From assembly GCA_947034895.1 (NCBI GenBank), contig OX344761.1, positions 84,085,447 to 84,149,446 on the forward strand: 64,000 nt of DNA, in the 5' to 3' direction. Of the stretch, positions 18,236-30,956 are shown piece after piece. The stretch is from Rhytidiadelphus loreus (lineage: Eukaryota; Streptophyta; Bryopsida; Hypnales; Hylocomiaceae). Below the pieces are notes generated by a model. That model saw only the letters and a list, made by a program, of their open reading frames with translations, was not told the origin of the DNA and made no database searches. Positions within the stretch are counted from its first letter, which is position 1; each line of letters opens with the position of its first letter. The position numbers and the translations under genes were made by a program.

Positions 18236-19938
18236 CACCTAAAGGACCGTTTTTCCCTTGGAGGACAACTTGGAGTTCAAGCAGGTTCCTTTGAGCTGAA
18301 TTTGTACTTGATTTTTTTGAAACTTTTTGAAGACATGTAATTTTGCAAGAACTTCATGAATATATAATTTTTGTTTCAATCTGATGTTGGATGAAGAAGT
18401 TAGGGGGGGTAGGCAAATTTTCAATCAAGGGGCAAGCTGCTCTGCCAATATTTGGTTGATTGAGGCCAGGGACAGATGCACAAGTTGCATTGGTTTGAAA
18501 GACGAAGGCTAAAGCGGGCAATGGATGAAGGGCTAGGACCATTGGCCAAAGCCACTAGAATTTCATGCCATTGTCTCATGGCACATATTCATGGACCCGA
18601 GAAACAAATCTTCAAATAAATGAAAAATACCAACATCATTTGATAATTGTCCATCAACACAAAAAATTGTTGGCTAAATGATGGAAATGCTTCATTGTCA
18701 TTCGGTGAAGAGCGAGGGTGGAGAAGTTGTTTTTATAATGAAATTGATTGTCCAACATGAATCCTCAAAGGGTATGGGATAATTTGAAGATGAAAACTTG
18801 ACCACTCATTGTCAAAACTTAGGAATTGTATTTGAAGTAGAATTTTAGACCTTAATTACTCATAGTAGAATAACTTTTTCCAAAAAATTGTAAACAAAGA
18901 GAAATTGGGTAAGCAAGATAAATTTCATCTTCAAAAATTTGTTTGAGATTTAAAGCCTCCAATCAAAAGTTATGGACAAAATTCAAAGAGGATGTTTGAA
19001 AATGTTAAAAAAAAACTCCCTTCCAAACCTTCTTCAAAGTTTGTTCATATCTTTTGATTCAACTATGAGTGGTTGAGCTCTTACTAATCCTAATTTAAAT
19101 ATTCCATATGGGTTGTTCTATCTCCTACCATCCTAGGCGTATATGAAGAGCTTATCTTCTCAATTGAAAACTCATAATAAATTAAAACCTCTTTTGAAGC
19201 TATGTAAGGTAGTTCTCAATGGATTGTAATTATAATTTTTTATAATTTAATATTCAAGCTATGAAATTACCTTTAATTGCATACCTCACTTAGCACCCCT
19301 TTTTGGTGTAGCCATTGTGTGGATGCCTTCAAGGAAGGTGGATGAAGGAGGTCTAGGTCAAAGTTTTCAATAGAAGGAGCATGCAAGGAATAGACCAAGA
19401 ATGTAGGTGAACCCATTTTCTAAAGCCCTTAGACAATATAATTATTCACATGATCTTTCTAAATTCTATAGGAAGTAAAGGATTTGTTTTTTTCCAAAGC
19501 ATTAGTATATCTTTCAATTTAGTGCTTAGATTTTCAAGCTTCAAAGTTTTGTGGTGGTAAATGTGATAAAAAAAATTATGTTGTACATTGTGAACTTTTG
19601 GACATTGCAAGATTTTTTTGGATGTGCTCCACGTCTTCTTTTGGCTTGAAATTTTTTGGAGACATGAATAACATCATATTGAGTATGTTAGATTTTTAAA
19701 TTCAAATCCATGGTGGAAATTTGCCACAATCAATAGTTAAAGGCATTTGAAATTGTCAGCACAATCAAGGGCACAATGAAATAAAAAAAACTGCAAATGC
19801 TTATATTTTTCAATCCCTACGACAAAATCATATGGTTAGGTTTTTTTTTAAACATTTTGTTGAAAATTTTGATGAACATGGTAGTAGGGGCAATTTTGAG
19901 TGTTTTTTCATAGAAAATTGGCCTTGGTTCTTTAGGGA
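18236..19938 (+). mobile_element. TTAA-flanked element, copy 3 (form B, long)
   Basis: TTAA at 18232-18235 and 19939-19942. Tips are CACCTAAAGGACCG and GGTTCTTTAGGGA. The left interior matches the form-B end read backwards (TTTTTTGAAACTTTTTGAAG), and the right interior has the shared GAGTGTTTTTTCATAG end. At 1,703 bases it is almost twice the usual length; the extra central sequence (about 18,390-19,800) contains no convincing coding frame. It could be a longer progenitor form or a nested insertion. Confidence 0.65.
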
Positions 19939-19942
19939 TTAA

Positions 19943-21510
19943 AAGACATGCCTTGCATCTTTCAAATGACTTTGATTAGATCTTGAAGTGTAAGCATTTG
20001 AATAATTATTGGATCCCAAAATTTATAGAATAGAACTTGCCAAGCAATATTATATAATACTACAAGTTGCTACGCAATCCTAGACTATGAATAGTAACCA
20101 CAATGTCTTGAAAATTAGATTGCAGATATTTTTATTTTTGGAAATTAGTGGGAAAATGTAAAAAATTAACCAAAAATTCATATTTTTGGATTGAAGATAG
20201 AATTAGAAACCACCAAAAAGGAAAACGTAGACATCCAATTGGGATTGTTTAAAAATAATAAACTAATTTTAATTTTTTTTAAATTACTCAATGTCTGCAA
20301 CTAAAACATTTATCTCATTTTAATTTTAAATAGACATACAACACAATTTAAATTACAAGCAAGAAACCACCTATTCAAAGCTAAGGGGACAAAAAAAAGT
20401 GTTTATGGGTCATTGCAAGAAACACCTACCCTTTTGTCTCAAAATGGCCCATTTCAGTGAATAATTTAACTTTTGAAATAATAATCTTTAAAATAAAACA
20501 AAATTTAGACAATTTGTGAAGCATTCAAAATAGTATGTGTGCAAAAATTCAGGCCTAGAAAAATTTATCAATTTGGATTGGATCTTATTGGCTACTAGAT
20601 CTTCTAGAGAAAATTTGGGCCCTACAAAGAGCCATTTGACTTTTGGCCAATGCACAAATACAATGAAATTAAAAATTAAAAATTAAAAATAATAATAATA
20701 ATAATTTTTTTCACCAATCCAATGGAGCATACAAGGATTACAAGTTGACACATAGAGGCTAGCAAGATTCTTCATGACAAGATTTGGACTGATTTTTTCT
20801 CCATTTGCACATTTGCATGCAATCAAATCGACCTCCAAAAGACTGAAATTTTCTCTAATGTGAGGATTCCAACACACTTAAGCATGAATTGTATAGACAC
20901 TATATTAATAAGTTATGAATTTTAAGAACACAATCTTTTTATGTGCCCCAAACCAATAGCAAGTTCTCATAGACTCTCATGATTTAATTGTGTACATCTT
21001 ATGTAATCAATATCTAGGTTTTTGTAATGCCTTTTGGTCTAAATATAGGTGTGGCATTATAGCCAATATTGATTATTAGTGTGCGTACCTTACAATCACT
21101 TCATATCCAATGATGACCTCTATATCTATGAAGAAATTTCAACTTGAAAACTAATCAAAAACACAAGTTCCCTATAATTATGCTTTTATCCATTGAAATG
21201 CTTTGATTATTTTTTGTAATTTTACTTGAATTAAATGTTCTTTTGAAAACAATATAGATTGGTAATTTGCCTATGGTTCTCAAATGTTATAAATTGGCTA
21301 ATTATGATTTCGGAATTCAAATCACCTCATCAATAACTATCAATTCTCCTCATATCTTAGATGGACCAAATAATACCAACATTCAAATTTGTTCACATTC
21401 CACTATCCTCTCAAAATCTCTAGCCAACCATATTCAATAAAAACACCAACCTTCTTTGCTATAAAAACAAAGTCTTCCCTCAAAAAATATACATATATAG
21501 TACAAGTACA
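19943..21510. other. Gene-free AT-rich stretch
   Basis: No gene, RNA or clear repeat boundary found. A simple AAT run lies near 20690-20705. Confidence 0.4.
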
Positions 21511-21514
21511 CATA

Positions 21515-21606
21515 TAATATATAAAAATATGAATACAAATATGAATACAAATGTAAGTATGAATACTAAGTTAAATATGAATACAAGTATGAATACAAAT
21601 ATAAGT
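21515..21606 (+). repeat. Degenerate AATATGAATACAA tandem repeat
   Basis: Six to seven imperfect units of about 12-13 bases, alternating ATGAATACAA and ATAAGT variants. Confidence 0.7.
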
Positions 21607-21928
21607 GCGGTTAAGAGTGCAAATTTTAATCCTATATTAGTTGTTTGTCAAAATGAGGAATCCAAACATTCAAATATTGAAACTTGAGAAATTCACCTAT
21701 TTTTCTTATACACTTCAATGACTAATTCCCTAGGAGAGTACGCATCAAGAGGCAAAAAGTTAACTTTTCAATTCTTATATTTGAAGCAAATTGGGTTATG
21801 ATTCATCCATTACATTCTCATCTATATAATTTTTCATTCATATGTTCTTGCTAAACCTTGATGGCATCCAAATATCTTTTCAATAAAACCTTGTAATTTG
21901 AATTGAATGAATCCTTGCATTTTTATGA

Positions 21929-22170
21929 AACCTTTTTGGGTGTTTTTGTAGTGTAACAAGTTCTATTCTAGTAACATGTAAATAAACTAGAAATCATATT
22001 ATTCCATTTGCATACGGATATTGTTGATGATGTGGCAATATGGTCGAGACCATTTTTGGGTGTTTTTGCCTTGCAACAAGCTCTGTTTTAGTTACATGTA
22101 AAATAAATTAGAAATCATATTGTTCCATTTGCGTACATGTATTGCTGATGATATCAATATAGTAGAGACC
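21929..22170 (+). repeat. Two 120-base direct repeats beside the P450 relic
   Basis: Unit 1 (about 21929-22050) and unit 2 (about 22051-22170) both run from TTTTTGGGTGTTTTTG through AGAAATCATATT and TTCCATTTGC to GAGACC. They differ by scattered substitutions and small gaps. The second unit runs directly into sequence resembling P450 exon 1. Confidence 0.75.
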
Positions 22171-22242
22171 AAGGTTAGTTGTGGGGCAAAGGCAAAGATT
22201 TTCAAGACTCAAGGCCCTATTATATTTTCTCAAATGGAGAAT
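22168..22242 (+). pseudogene. Relic fragment of a second P450 (exon 1 region)
   Basis: Two blocks match exon 1 of the P450 at 15.7 kb: AAGGTTAGTTGTGGGG here against AAAGTTAGTTGTGGTG there, and AGATTTTCAAGACTCAAGGC here against AGATTCTCAAGACTCAAGGC there. A gap of about 15 bases separates the two blocks relative to the gene copy. The coding frame is lost. It indicates an old tandem or dispersed P450 duplication. Confidence 0.55.
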
Positions 22243-22459
22243 CATAATGTATTTTGCACACATAATTCTCGTATCTAGAGTAATAGAGTCGCATCTTCAT
22301 CATTTTCCTAGAAATTAATTAATTAATTTTTGGTAAAGACGTTGAATTGACAAAGTAATTTGAGAGTACAACTTTGTTATGAAAACCAATTATTGAGCGA
22401 CGGGAGTAGAAAAGGATCGTGTCTTTTCTATAACAAAGCTCTACTTTTCATGTTCTATA

Positions 22460-22511
22460 CTACCTCTATTTCTGAAAAAAGAAACATGGATCTTTTCATA
22501 AACAGAGGGAG
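22460..22511. mobile_element. Remnant of a Stowaway-like MITE
   Basis: TA at 22458-22459 and 22512-22513 flank inverted ends CTACCTCTATTTCTGAAAA and CATAAACAGAGGGAG. These resemble the Stowaway tip CTCCCTCYGTTYC. At 52 bases it would be an extreme deletion derivative. Confidence 0.5.
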
Positions 22512-22513
22512 TA

Positions 22514-22829
22514 TAAGAGATAACTTCAATTATAGAACTAGTTCAATCAAAGAACTTATTCAATTATGCTGAATCCGAGATGGACAATGATAACGAAGTT
22601 ACGGTATTAGTACAAAAATTAGGCATAGTTGATGAACAATTATAACAAAGTTACAAATAGAATTGTTGGAGAATCTTTTGTTAAAGTATACTTGTAGATG
22701 GAATGTAATCTAGGGCACTTCTGTTTGACTTTCAATTTCGCTTTACTGGCGTGTGAATTTACAACAGCCAACATTATGACATTCAACTGTACAAAGTTTC
22801 AATGAAGAAACAAAAGTAGTCAATCTCGT
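22514..22829. other. Gene-free stretch
   Basis: I see nothing that can be supported here. Confidence 0.4.
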
Positions 22830-23135
22830 TAAGGTAGGTGGCTCTAAAACAGACCCGTCTCTAAAAGCGATCTGGCTGCAGAGGTACATTCTGCTTTCTT
22901 CGATGTACCAAAGACGTACATTTCACGAGGGGGTCGCTTTTAGAACCACTGCATTTCAAACTTCAAAAATTCATAACTAATTCCAGAGAGATCCAAAAAA
23001 TATGAAACGACTTGGGTTGGATGCCAATTCCATTTTTCTTCTTATGGAAATTTACTGAAATTTGTTTCATGAATGTTAGCTTCCTCCAAAATGCAATCAG
23101 CTCTTAAAGGGTCGCTTTTAGAGCGTCCTACCTTA
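22830..23135. mobile_element. TIR MITE with TAAGGTAGG ends
   Basis: Inverted ends are TAAGGTAGGTGGCTCTAAAA (left) and, reversed, TAAGGTAGGACGCTCTAAAA (right), 18 of 20 identical. Inside the left end, a second nested inverted pair (CTCTAAAAGCGA and TCGCTTTTAGA) spans 22850-22943. Length 306, non-coding. A TA duplication with AGGTAGG tips is possible. Confidence 0.7.
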
Positions 23136-24626
23136 CACAATTGTGAACCAAAATCTACACCATGCTCTAAAAATGAGATCAAATATAGAATTACATTATG
23201 TGCCAAAGTTGTGGAATAGGTCAATTTAACCTTTAAACATCGACATGGAAGTTTGTCATACGATGGATCATTAGAGGGGATTTGAGGGCAAAAGAAGGTC
23301 ATTTTAGGCATGTTCTCTTCACTATTTCCCTTGCAGTGAAGGAATGGCCAACTGTTAGATTTTTTTAAAATTTAAAATTAAAATTAAAATGCAAAAAATG
23401 CAAAAAGAAGTTGAAAATAATAATAATAATTTATTTTTTGAGAAATTACGTGGCAACCTCTTGGCCACGTAGGGTTGTTGTAGTGTTGTTGTAGCAATCA
23501 AGCTTGCTTGTTCCCATTACATGATAATTCATGGTCTTCTTTACCCCTCAAATTTCATCTAATAGATAGGGAATCCTTGTAGTAGAATAGAGGTGCAACT
23601 ATTCATCTTTGGAATTTTGTTGTAAAAAGGGGAGGTCTTACAGTTGTTTGACTTCCAATGAGTACTTTTGCTATTTCTTAAGCCCATAATTCACACGGTA
23701 ATGAAAAAACATGATTTTCAAGGTCATCCCTTCATCCTTTAAGGGTTAATGAAATTGACAACACCAATCCAACAAATTTGACTTATACAACTTACATAGA
23801 TATATGTTTCACTATTTGTGGCTTGAAAAATGCCAATGGAGTGAATTATTGGCAAATTAATAAAGTCCGGTTGTTTTCCACAACCCAATTCAAAATCTTT
23901 TGGTCCCTCATTTCATTTTAGGCTTTTGGGCATGTGAAGGGCAATTCTTTTGTGTGCAATCAACAATATTATTCCATTACTTTAGTGCAGTTTAGATAGT
24001 GTGGTCTAAAACCAAAATCTATATTAGTCCTAGTTTGTGGCTTGAGATTAGTATTCAGTGAATATATATGGCACCATTTTTGGTTTGTAAAATATCATTA
24101 ATTGAACTAAATTGACGTGAATTACTCCACATTGTACTTGTGAAGATGCAAATGTTGAATTGAAATGAGCTCTGATTAAGGTAGTGTGCTCATAAACTGT
24201 CACTTTAAGGGTTGTTGGGCTTTTTTGATGGTCTTCAAATGCCTGAAAATATTTTCGCTTATTTTTCACTTGGAGAAAAATTGATGTGAAATCTAACGCA
24301 AGTAGTTTCAAATTTTTCGGAGCATTTATGAATTACTTAAGAATTTCCAAAGAATTTTGCAATAGGCACCTATTCTTGATCCTAGGCCTTGCAAAACCCA
24401 CACACGCACAGTCTGAAAAAAGATATGGCTAGACCAAAGACAAGCAGTGAGGCATTCAAAAAGTAATACACAAGGTTCTTAAATGTGATCTTTACTAAAC
24501 TTAAACGAACCCTACATTCTTTTAACATGTGTATGAAGGCAATTGGGCAATCAATTCCCATTTAGAAAAATTAAGTGGACACACCTTAGCTTTGAAATGG
24601 ACCCTCCCCAACTCTTGTTCCATCCA
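23136..24626. other. Mostly gene-free; solo TTAA-element right end near 23750
   Basis: ATCCTTTAAGGG followed by TTAA (23746-23749) looks like a right tip of the TTAA family, but no matching left tip is visible. Nothing else is supported. Confidence 0.4.
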
Positions 24627-24630
24627 TTAA

Positions 24631-25549
24631 CCCCTAAAGGACCGGACTGTGTTTTTTGGTTGTATAGAAATTTTGGGCAGGTACCTACGAGCGGAGATTT
24701 TCATATTTAGGGCTGAAATTTTAATAGAATGTGGGGGCAAGGAATATCTTTCATATGCACCAAATTTCATGACATTTGGAAATACGAGTCAAAACTTATA
24801 GCCTAACATGTTACTTTTTTTCCCAACCGGGCAGTTCGGGCAGATCAGAAAAAATCACTTTTTTCAGAAACAAAAATTTGGAATTGATTTTCTAAAGTTT
24901 TATATACACGAAAAGCTTTGAATCATTCCATTTTGATCAGTGAGTCAAAAGTTATGAGGATTTTTTGTTTGCGGGCAATTTTGGATTTCCTACTCTAAAA
25001 TAAACTTTGAAATCCTTTATCTTACCCAATTTTCAATATTTTTGGACAAAAATAAAATCGTAGGATGTAGATACATTATTAAACATCTTGACCATTGGGA
25101 TTGGAAATTTTCAATTCCATATTTAAATTGTAAATAATTTAGTATTTTTAATCATTCTCTACTACTACCTACTTACTATTTTTTTCTTATATGTTGTACT
25201 ATTCTAAATGATCTGAAATTTTTCAAGCATGTGGCCAACTTGTCTAGGAAAACAAATCCAAAGAAGCACCACCATTTAGGTCATTTTTTCATAGAAATGT
25301 GAGCTTGTGAAGTGCAGCTGCCCTGCTTTTCGCAGGGTCAAAAAAATGATTTTAGTTAATTTGAATGCTTATATCTTACAATCCCCCTCGTGGAAATGTC
25401 TGAAATTTTTACCACATGTTTTTGATACTATATAATACAAGATCCTACGGTTAGATATGTCAAAAAAAAATTTAAAATTTTGGTAGTTGTACTAGAAATG
25501 GCAGTTTTGGAGCGTTTTTGGTGAAAGTATATTGCCGGTCCTTTAAGGG
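24631..25549 (+). mobile_element. TTAA-flanked element, copy 4 (form A)
   Basis: TTAA at 24627-24630 and 25550-25553. Tips CCCCTAAAGGACCGG and CCGGTCCTTTAAGGG. Same orientation as copy 1. The interior contains GTGAAGTGCAGCTGCCCTGC, shared with copies 5 and 7. Length 919. Confidence 0.88.
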
Positions 25550-25760
25550 TTAAAGAAGTATGAACAAATCTCATTAATGCTCTGACATTATAAACATTCC
25601 AACTCACATCCACTAACTATTGCTTTTGAAGCCATCTATGGGACAATTTGAAAAAGAGGGTCTGAATTAGAGTTATCTACCATAAGTTACTCAACCGAAG
25701 TTGCACTTGAGCAAGAGTTTCCAGTTTTACTGCCAATCCATGATGCCAAAGATTATTTAA

Positions 25761-26705
25761 CCCCTAAACGTCAGAGATTATGTTTTCACCAAAACTGCTC
25801 CAAAACTGCCTTTGCATTTACAAGCACCAAATTTTAGATTAAAAACATTTTTGGACAACTGTAACAGTAGGATCTTGTAGTAAAATAGTTATAGAAAATG
25901 TGTAAAAAAATTCAGAATTTTCCACCATGTAGATTGCAAGATATTAACATTTGAAGAAATAAAAATCCTTTTTTTGGCCTTGTGAAAATAAGGGCAGCTG
26001 CACTTCACAAGGTCACATTTTGTATGAAAAAATGTTCAAAATGGTGATTACTCTTTGGATTCATTCTTTACATCAAGTTGGATACATGTTTTAAAAATTA
26101 TAGATCATTTGAAATTATTAAACATGTAGGAATAAAGTAGTAAGTAGAAAGAAGTAGAATGATTAAAAATACTAAATTGTTAACAATTTATTTATAGAAT
26201 TGAAAATTGCCAATCCCAATGGTTGTAACGTAGTAATAAAAAATATACACCTAATGTTTTTATTTTTTTCCAATTTTTTTAAAAATAGAGTTAAATAAAA
26301 AATTTCAAAGTTTATTCTAGAGTAGAGATTCCTAAACTACCCACAAACTAATCCAAACTAAAATTCTTCATAACTTTCATCTCATTAATCAAAATGGAAT
26401 GATTCAAAGCTTACCGCATATATAAAAATCTAGAGAATCAATTTCAATTTTCAATTTTTTTTAAAAAGTGATTTTCAAAGAAGTTTTTTTCTCTGCCTGA
26501 GCTACCCACTAAACACTGAAAATTACATATCATGCAATAACTTTTTAACCATGTAGTCAAAAGTTATGAAAATTGTTGTGCCTTAAAGCTACTCCTTGGG
26601 TACACATTGTGTGAAATTTTCAAAGAAAAAAAACAAAAACTCCGTCTGTAGTGAGCTGCCCAAAATCGCTATGTTGCCAGAAAATGTTGTTTGGACGTTT
26701 AGGGG
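25761..26705 (-). mobile_element. TTAA-flanked element, copy 5 (form A, CGTC tips)
   Basis: TTAA at 25757-25760 and 26706-26709. Tips CCCCTAAACGTC and GGACGTTTAGGGG. It lies inverted relative to copy 4, only about 200 bases away, so 24.6-26.7 kb is a large imperfect inverted repeat. The GGCAACATAG signature appears reversed at the right end. Length 945. Confidence 0.88.
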
Positions 26706-26709
26706 TTAA

Positions 26710-27327
26710 AACATGATTAATTATATGACCCTATTCATTAGAATAGCATATTGCAAAGCGGTAAAATAGTGACAGATTGGGGATGTTGTATGGACCTCCA
26801 AATCTTAATAATAATCTTCCACTATGGTTGTGAAGGAGAGAGACTCGCCACCTAGAAAGTTAAGTTTGTTAACCCCTAATTGCTTGAGCAACCATATATG
26901 GTCAATTTGAAATTTCAAGCTCATTTTGTAGTGGCCAATTAAATTCATTTGATTAAATAAAAAAAGAATTATGGGCAATTTTGAGGGTTAACTATTGGAA
27001 ACTTTCATTTTTCATTGAAAAAGGTTAATAATTGATTTTTGAGAAGTCCTCAAATGCATATATGTACCATTAGTGAAGAATAAAGCTTTCTAATTTAAAG
27101 AAATAGATTAAAATCCGTTTTATGGTTTTATGGTGCCAATTCTTCGCATTTCCACTACTTTAGTCTAGGTGAATGGATTATTATACACGATCATTAATTG
27201 GTTTATATTATTACCCTCCACTCGAGGGTAATTTGCTCCTGATTTTTTCAACTTGTCGTACTTAATTATTATCCTTGCCTTGAGGATACTCACAATTGTC
27301 TAAATTAATTGGTGTTTTTTCATGTAC
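26710..27327. other. Gene-free stretch
   Basis: AT-rich. GTTAACCCCTAATTG at about 26868 may be a stray tip of the TTAA family. No gene seen. Confidence 0.4.
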
Positions 27328-30080
27328 AAAATGGATACTCCAAATGCCAACGAGTTTATAATTTGGATGTCAATTGTGCCACCAGGTGTTGCAGCTTGCG
27401 AGAAATTTCCTCATGCTTCTTGGTATACCAAGTGCATCACACTTAGAAATAAAGAAGGGGTAGAGGTGGCAAAAAGAATTTGATGCAAATCTCGTCATTG
27501 ACATAGATGGAAAGCCACTCGATGACGATCGGGTTGCAATTCAAATTGCAAAGTCTTTGTGTGAGGCAGAAGTTCCGTCCAAGTGGATGTGGTCAATGCG
27601 CTCTTGGCACATTTTCAGGGGCTACTTCAATGGTGCTAGCTTATACGATTATGAGCAAACGCATCCCTTCAATACTGTAGTTTCTTCAAACAAATCTAGG
27701 CGGCGTATTCAAACCAAAGTTTGTTCTTACAAAAGCTAATGTGAGAAGATCGAGCCTACCAACCTCCCGAAGAAAGAAGCCCTCCTCACAGTGCAAGCAA
27801 TGGTTGATGTTTCTAGTATGAAATGTTGCTACAATAATTGTTTGCAATCATTTCCACACAAGCAGATTCAAGCCATTCGGTCTTTACTTCATATTGACGG
27901 TGGAGTGTTTTGGCACAAGTCACGTTTGCTTGACGTGCACAAGCAAACCCACAATGATTTCAATGGAAGGGATATGATTACCTTGGCAAACCATGAAATT
28001 TGTTTGGTTGTTTGGTGCACACTCTTTAGAGTATCAAAGGCTACCTTTATAGGTACAAGAAGATGGCAAAGGATGATAAAAACCCAGAACATCATAGCAA
28101 CCTTGGAATGAAGAAGCCTTGGACAGACACTTTGCAAGCCACAACAACTCTTTGATTATTAGTAGAGAATGAAGCAGACACAATGCTGCACAAATTGAGG
28201 ACCCTTGAGTCCAGGGACAAAGTCTTCTTCATGATCCTACCATTTGCATTTTGGTGGAAGGACAAGTTGCCGAAGATCAACAATGTGAATTTTTTACTTC
28301 AATTGCTACATATTTCGGCTAGTGGATTGAATAACATTCGATGTCAATCTTTTCTAGAGTACGCTCCGAAGACCAAAGGAGATAGTTTTTCTTGTTGTGG
28401 AACCTGCGATAGATATAAACAACTCATGAGTGCTTGCACTCCACGTTCACGGGTGCAAAAAGTGTGGTTTAAGAAATTGAAAGTACACCTATCAGGACAG
28501 AAGGCACATATGGACTTGTATTATGGAAACTACTCAATGTTTGAGATGTATCATGACAAGGATCTGACTATAATCCATGACAAGATGGTTCACTCGAAAA
28601 CCGCTTCCCTCCATTAGTCTCACAAGAGTAAAATATACAATTATTTCATGAAGATGCCTATTGCTGTTACGGGCATGATAGCTCATGGTTATGGAGATGT
28701 GCAATATGCGCACTACAGCTTGGACATATTCTTAATGAATTCCAATCATACCATTGGGTCCACTACAAAATTATTGTGAGATTTGGAGGCACAATTAAAG
28801 CATTCATCTTGTCAACTATTTGTAGGAGGTGACTGTTCTGATTTAATGAACACTTTGTTAGCATACTCTGATATTTGTGTGGAATCCTTTGGGGCCCCCC
28901 TAAAGAGTTGGTAGAAGCTCTACCTCTTTCTCCAACATTGACTCTTCAACTTGACAATGCTTCAGGCGACAACAAAAATTGGTGGTTTTTGCATTATGTT
29001 CTCTCTTTATCTAATAAGTTATTTTTTGAGAGATATACATCAATTTCCTCATTGTTGGACACACTCATGAGGACATTGATGCTCTATTTGGTCGTTGGAG
29101 CACCAAATTGAAGACAAATGACTACCCCACGTTTCCAAGGTTGATGAAGTCTTTTATGGATTACAAAACACAACCCGTGATTTCTCATCTCATCGAGGAA
29201 GTTTATGATTTTAAGCGATTTGTGGAAGGGTATTTGCATACATGCAATGATTCTCTACAAGACCATTCTCAAATACAACAATTTAAGTTTTATAAGGATT
29301 CCAATGGGGGGCTATTGATGCAGTATAAGATCTTTTGTACCAATGTTGATTGATTGTCAAAGTAGGATGGGGGGATTTGCTTGTAGAAGGAGACAATAAA
29401 TGGGCACCCTAAAGTACCAAGGGGTAGTCTTCCACCTTTGGCACCGCAACAAATGCGTTGCTTTGATGAGATTTGCAAAGGTTTAGATGGGTACATTACA
29501 TTGTAGGAGGCAATAGATAATCAGGACTTATCTAGAGAGTTTCAAAGGAAGAATGAGCCAGTGCGGAAATATTGGAAAGGTGTAAGAAGTGTTCTCGATC
29601 AATGCATCACTTGTGGTGCATTAGACATTGTAGGATGGATTTTGGCCAAATTCTTGAATTGCCGATGAGGTGAAAGACCAATACCTAGATAATAGCACAA
29701 TGAGTGAGGAGTTTGTGGAAGATGCACCCTTTGTTGGTCATAGGTGTGATCGTCCACCTCCATTTCATGTTGGCTGTGATGTATATGCAAGTTACTTAGT
29801 TGTTGTGCGACCTGTTGATAGTGACCTCCATCTATTTTGACTTACTTGGACACTAACGAATTCTAATCCGGATCTAGGGCATGTCAATTTCATTCACCTG
29901 TAGTATTGGACACCTACATCGTTTCATCACACAAATGAGGAAACATATACTAGATAAGACACAAAACGAGACACAAAACAAAGGAGGACAAGGCTATCTC
30001 TTCAAGTTGGACGCACACGGACTACATTAAGATTGCTTAGAAGCCACATTTGAAAGTAGACACTTTTGATCTGAGAATCA
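27328..30080 (+). pseudogene. DUF7869-like (probably transposon-derived) gene, heavily decayed
   Basis: Coding sequence is traceable in shifting plus-strand frames from ATG 27328 to about 30080. Recognisable blocks: EAEVPSKWMWSMRSWHIF (27565-27618), CCYNNCLQSFPHKQIQAIR, DKVFFMILPFAFWW, MPIAVTGMIAHGYGD (about 28650), LQLDNASGDNKN (about 28947), and FLIVGHTHEDIDALFGRWST (about 29047), with YPTFPRLMKSFMD after it. LQLDN and VGHTHEDID are the hallmarks I associate with the DUF7869 family found in multicopy in many eukaryotes. The frame is broken by many stops, several explained by TGG or CAG to TAG, and by at least five shifts. Asp and His residues in those blocks suggest a nuclease/transposase origin, but that is inference. 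No terminal repeats were found. Confidence 0.75.
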
Positions 30081-30549
30081 GAATTCCCAAACTACAAATT
30101 GCTATTATTAAGACATCAGTGAATGCGTATGTATCTAGTGAAAATAATAATCTATCTTTGGAGTAAAGATGAATAGTTTGTAGGCATAGGAAGTCATTAG
30201 GAATTTTTTAAGTTCGTAAGTTTTTTTTTTTTAACTTTAAGAAGAGTGAAAAAAAATAGGGAAAAAATGAAGATTGCAAGGAGTTTCAATAGTTGATAGT
30301 TTTTTTTTAATATGTCTAAAAAAATATATATAATAAAAAATTATTAGAAAAAAATAGGTGGAGAGGAAAAAATAGATTTAGTTTGCAAAATCTTTTAGTT
30401 CATTGATTTGATCTTTTTTATATTATTTTAAAATTTGATACTATGGATGTTGTACAATATAATATATTTTTGTTTTTAATTTTTGTATTGTATTGTGTAT
30501 TTTTTAGGTTCTTAATTGTATTTCTATTGTCCATCACATTTGTTTTGTA

Positions 30550-30745
30550 AGGCTAGCAGTACTAACATACTCTATACTAGGTAATTTCGAACTTCTCTAC
30601 CTAAAAGTATGTCAAATTCTTTACTTTGATATTGTAGTCATCTGTAAGGCTAGGAGTACTAACAAATTCTATGATGCATGATTTCGAACTTCTCTACCTC
30701 AGCATATATCAAACTATTTACTTAGATATTTTAGTTAAGTACTTA
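30550..30745 (+). repeat. Two 98-base direct repeats
   Basis: Both units carry AAGGCTAGSAGTACTAAC, TTTCGAACTTCTCTACCT and TTTACTTWGATATT, at about 30550 and 30648. Confidence 0.65.
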
Positions 30746-30956
30746 TTACAAATGGTTCAAGTTTGAATCCTAAATCCCTACTTTCAACAACCTTTACTAC
30801 AAAAGTGCCAACCAATTTCTTATACTTGTAGAAATCCTTCATTTTCTTGGCATCTTATAGTTTCAATTTATTGAATTGTCTCATTTTAATGAACTCTTCT
30901 ATATATTGAATTCAAGAAGATGATTAAAATGAGAATCTACATTGTCTCAATTTAAT

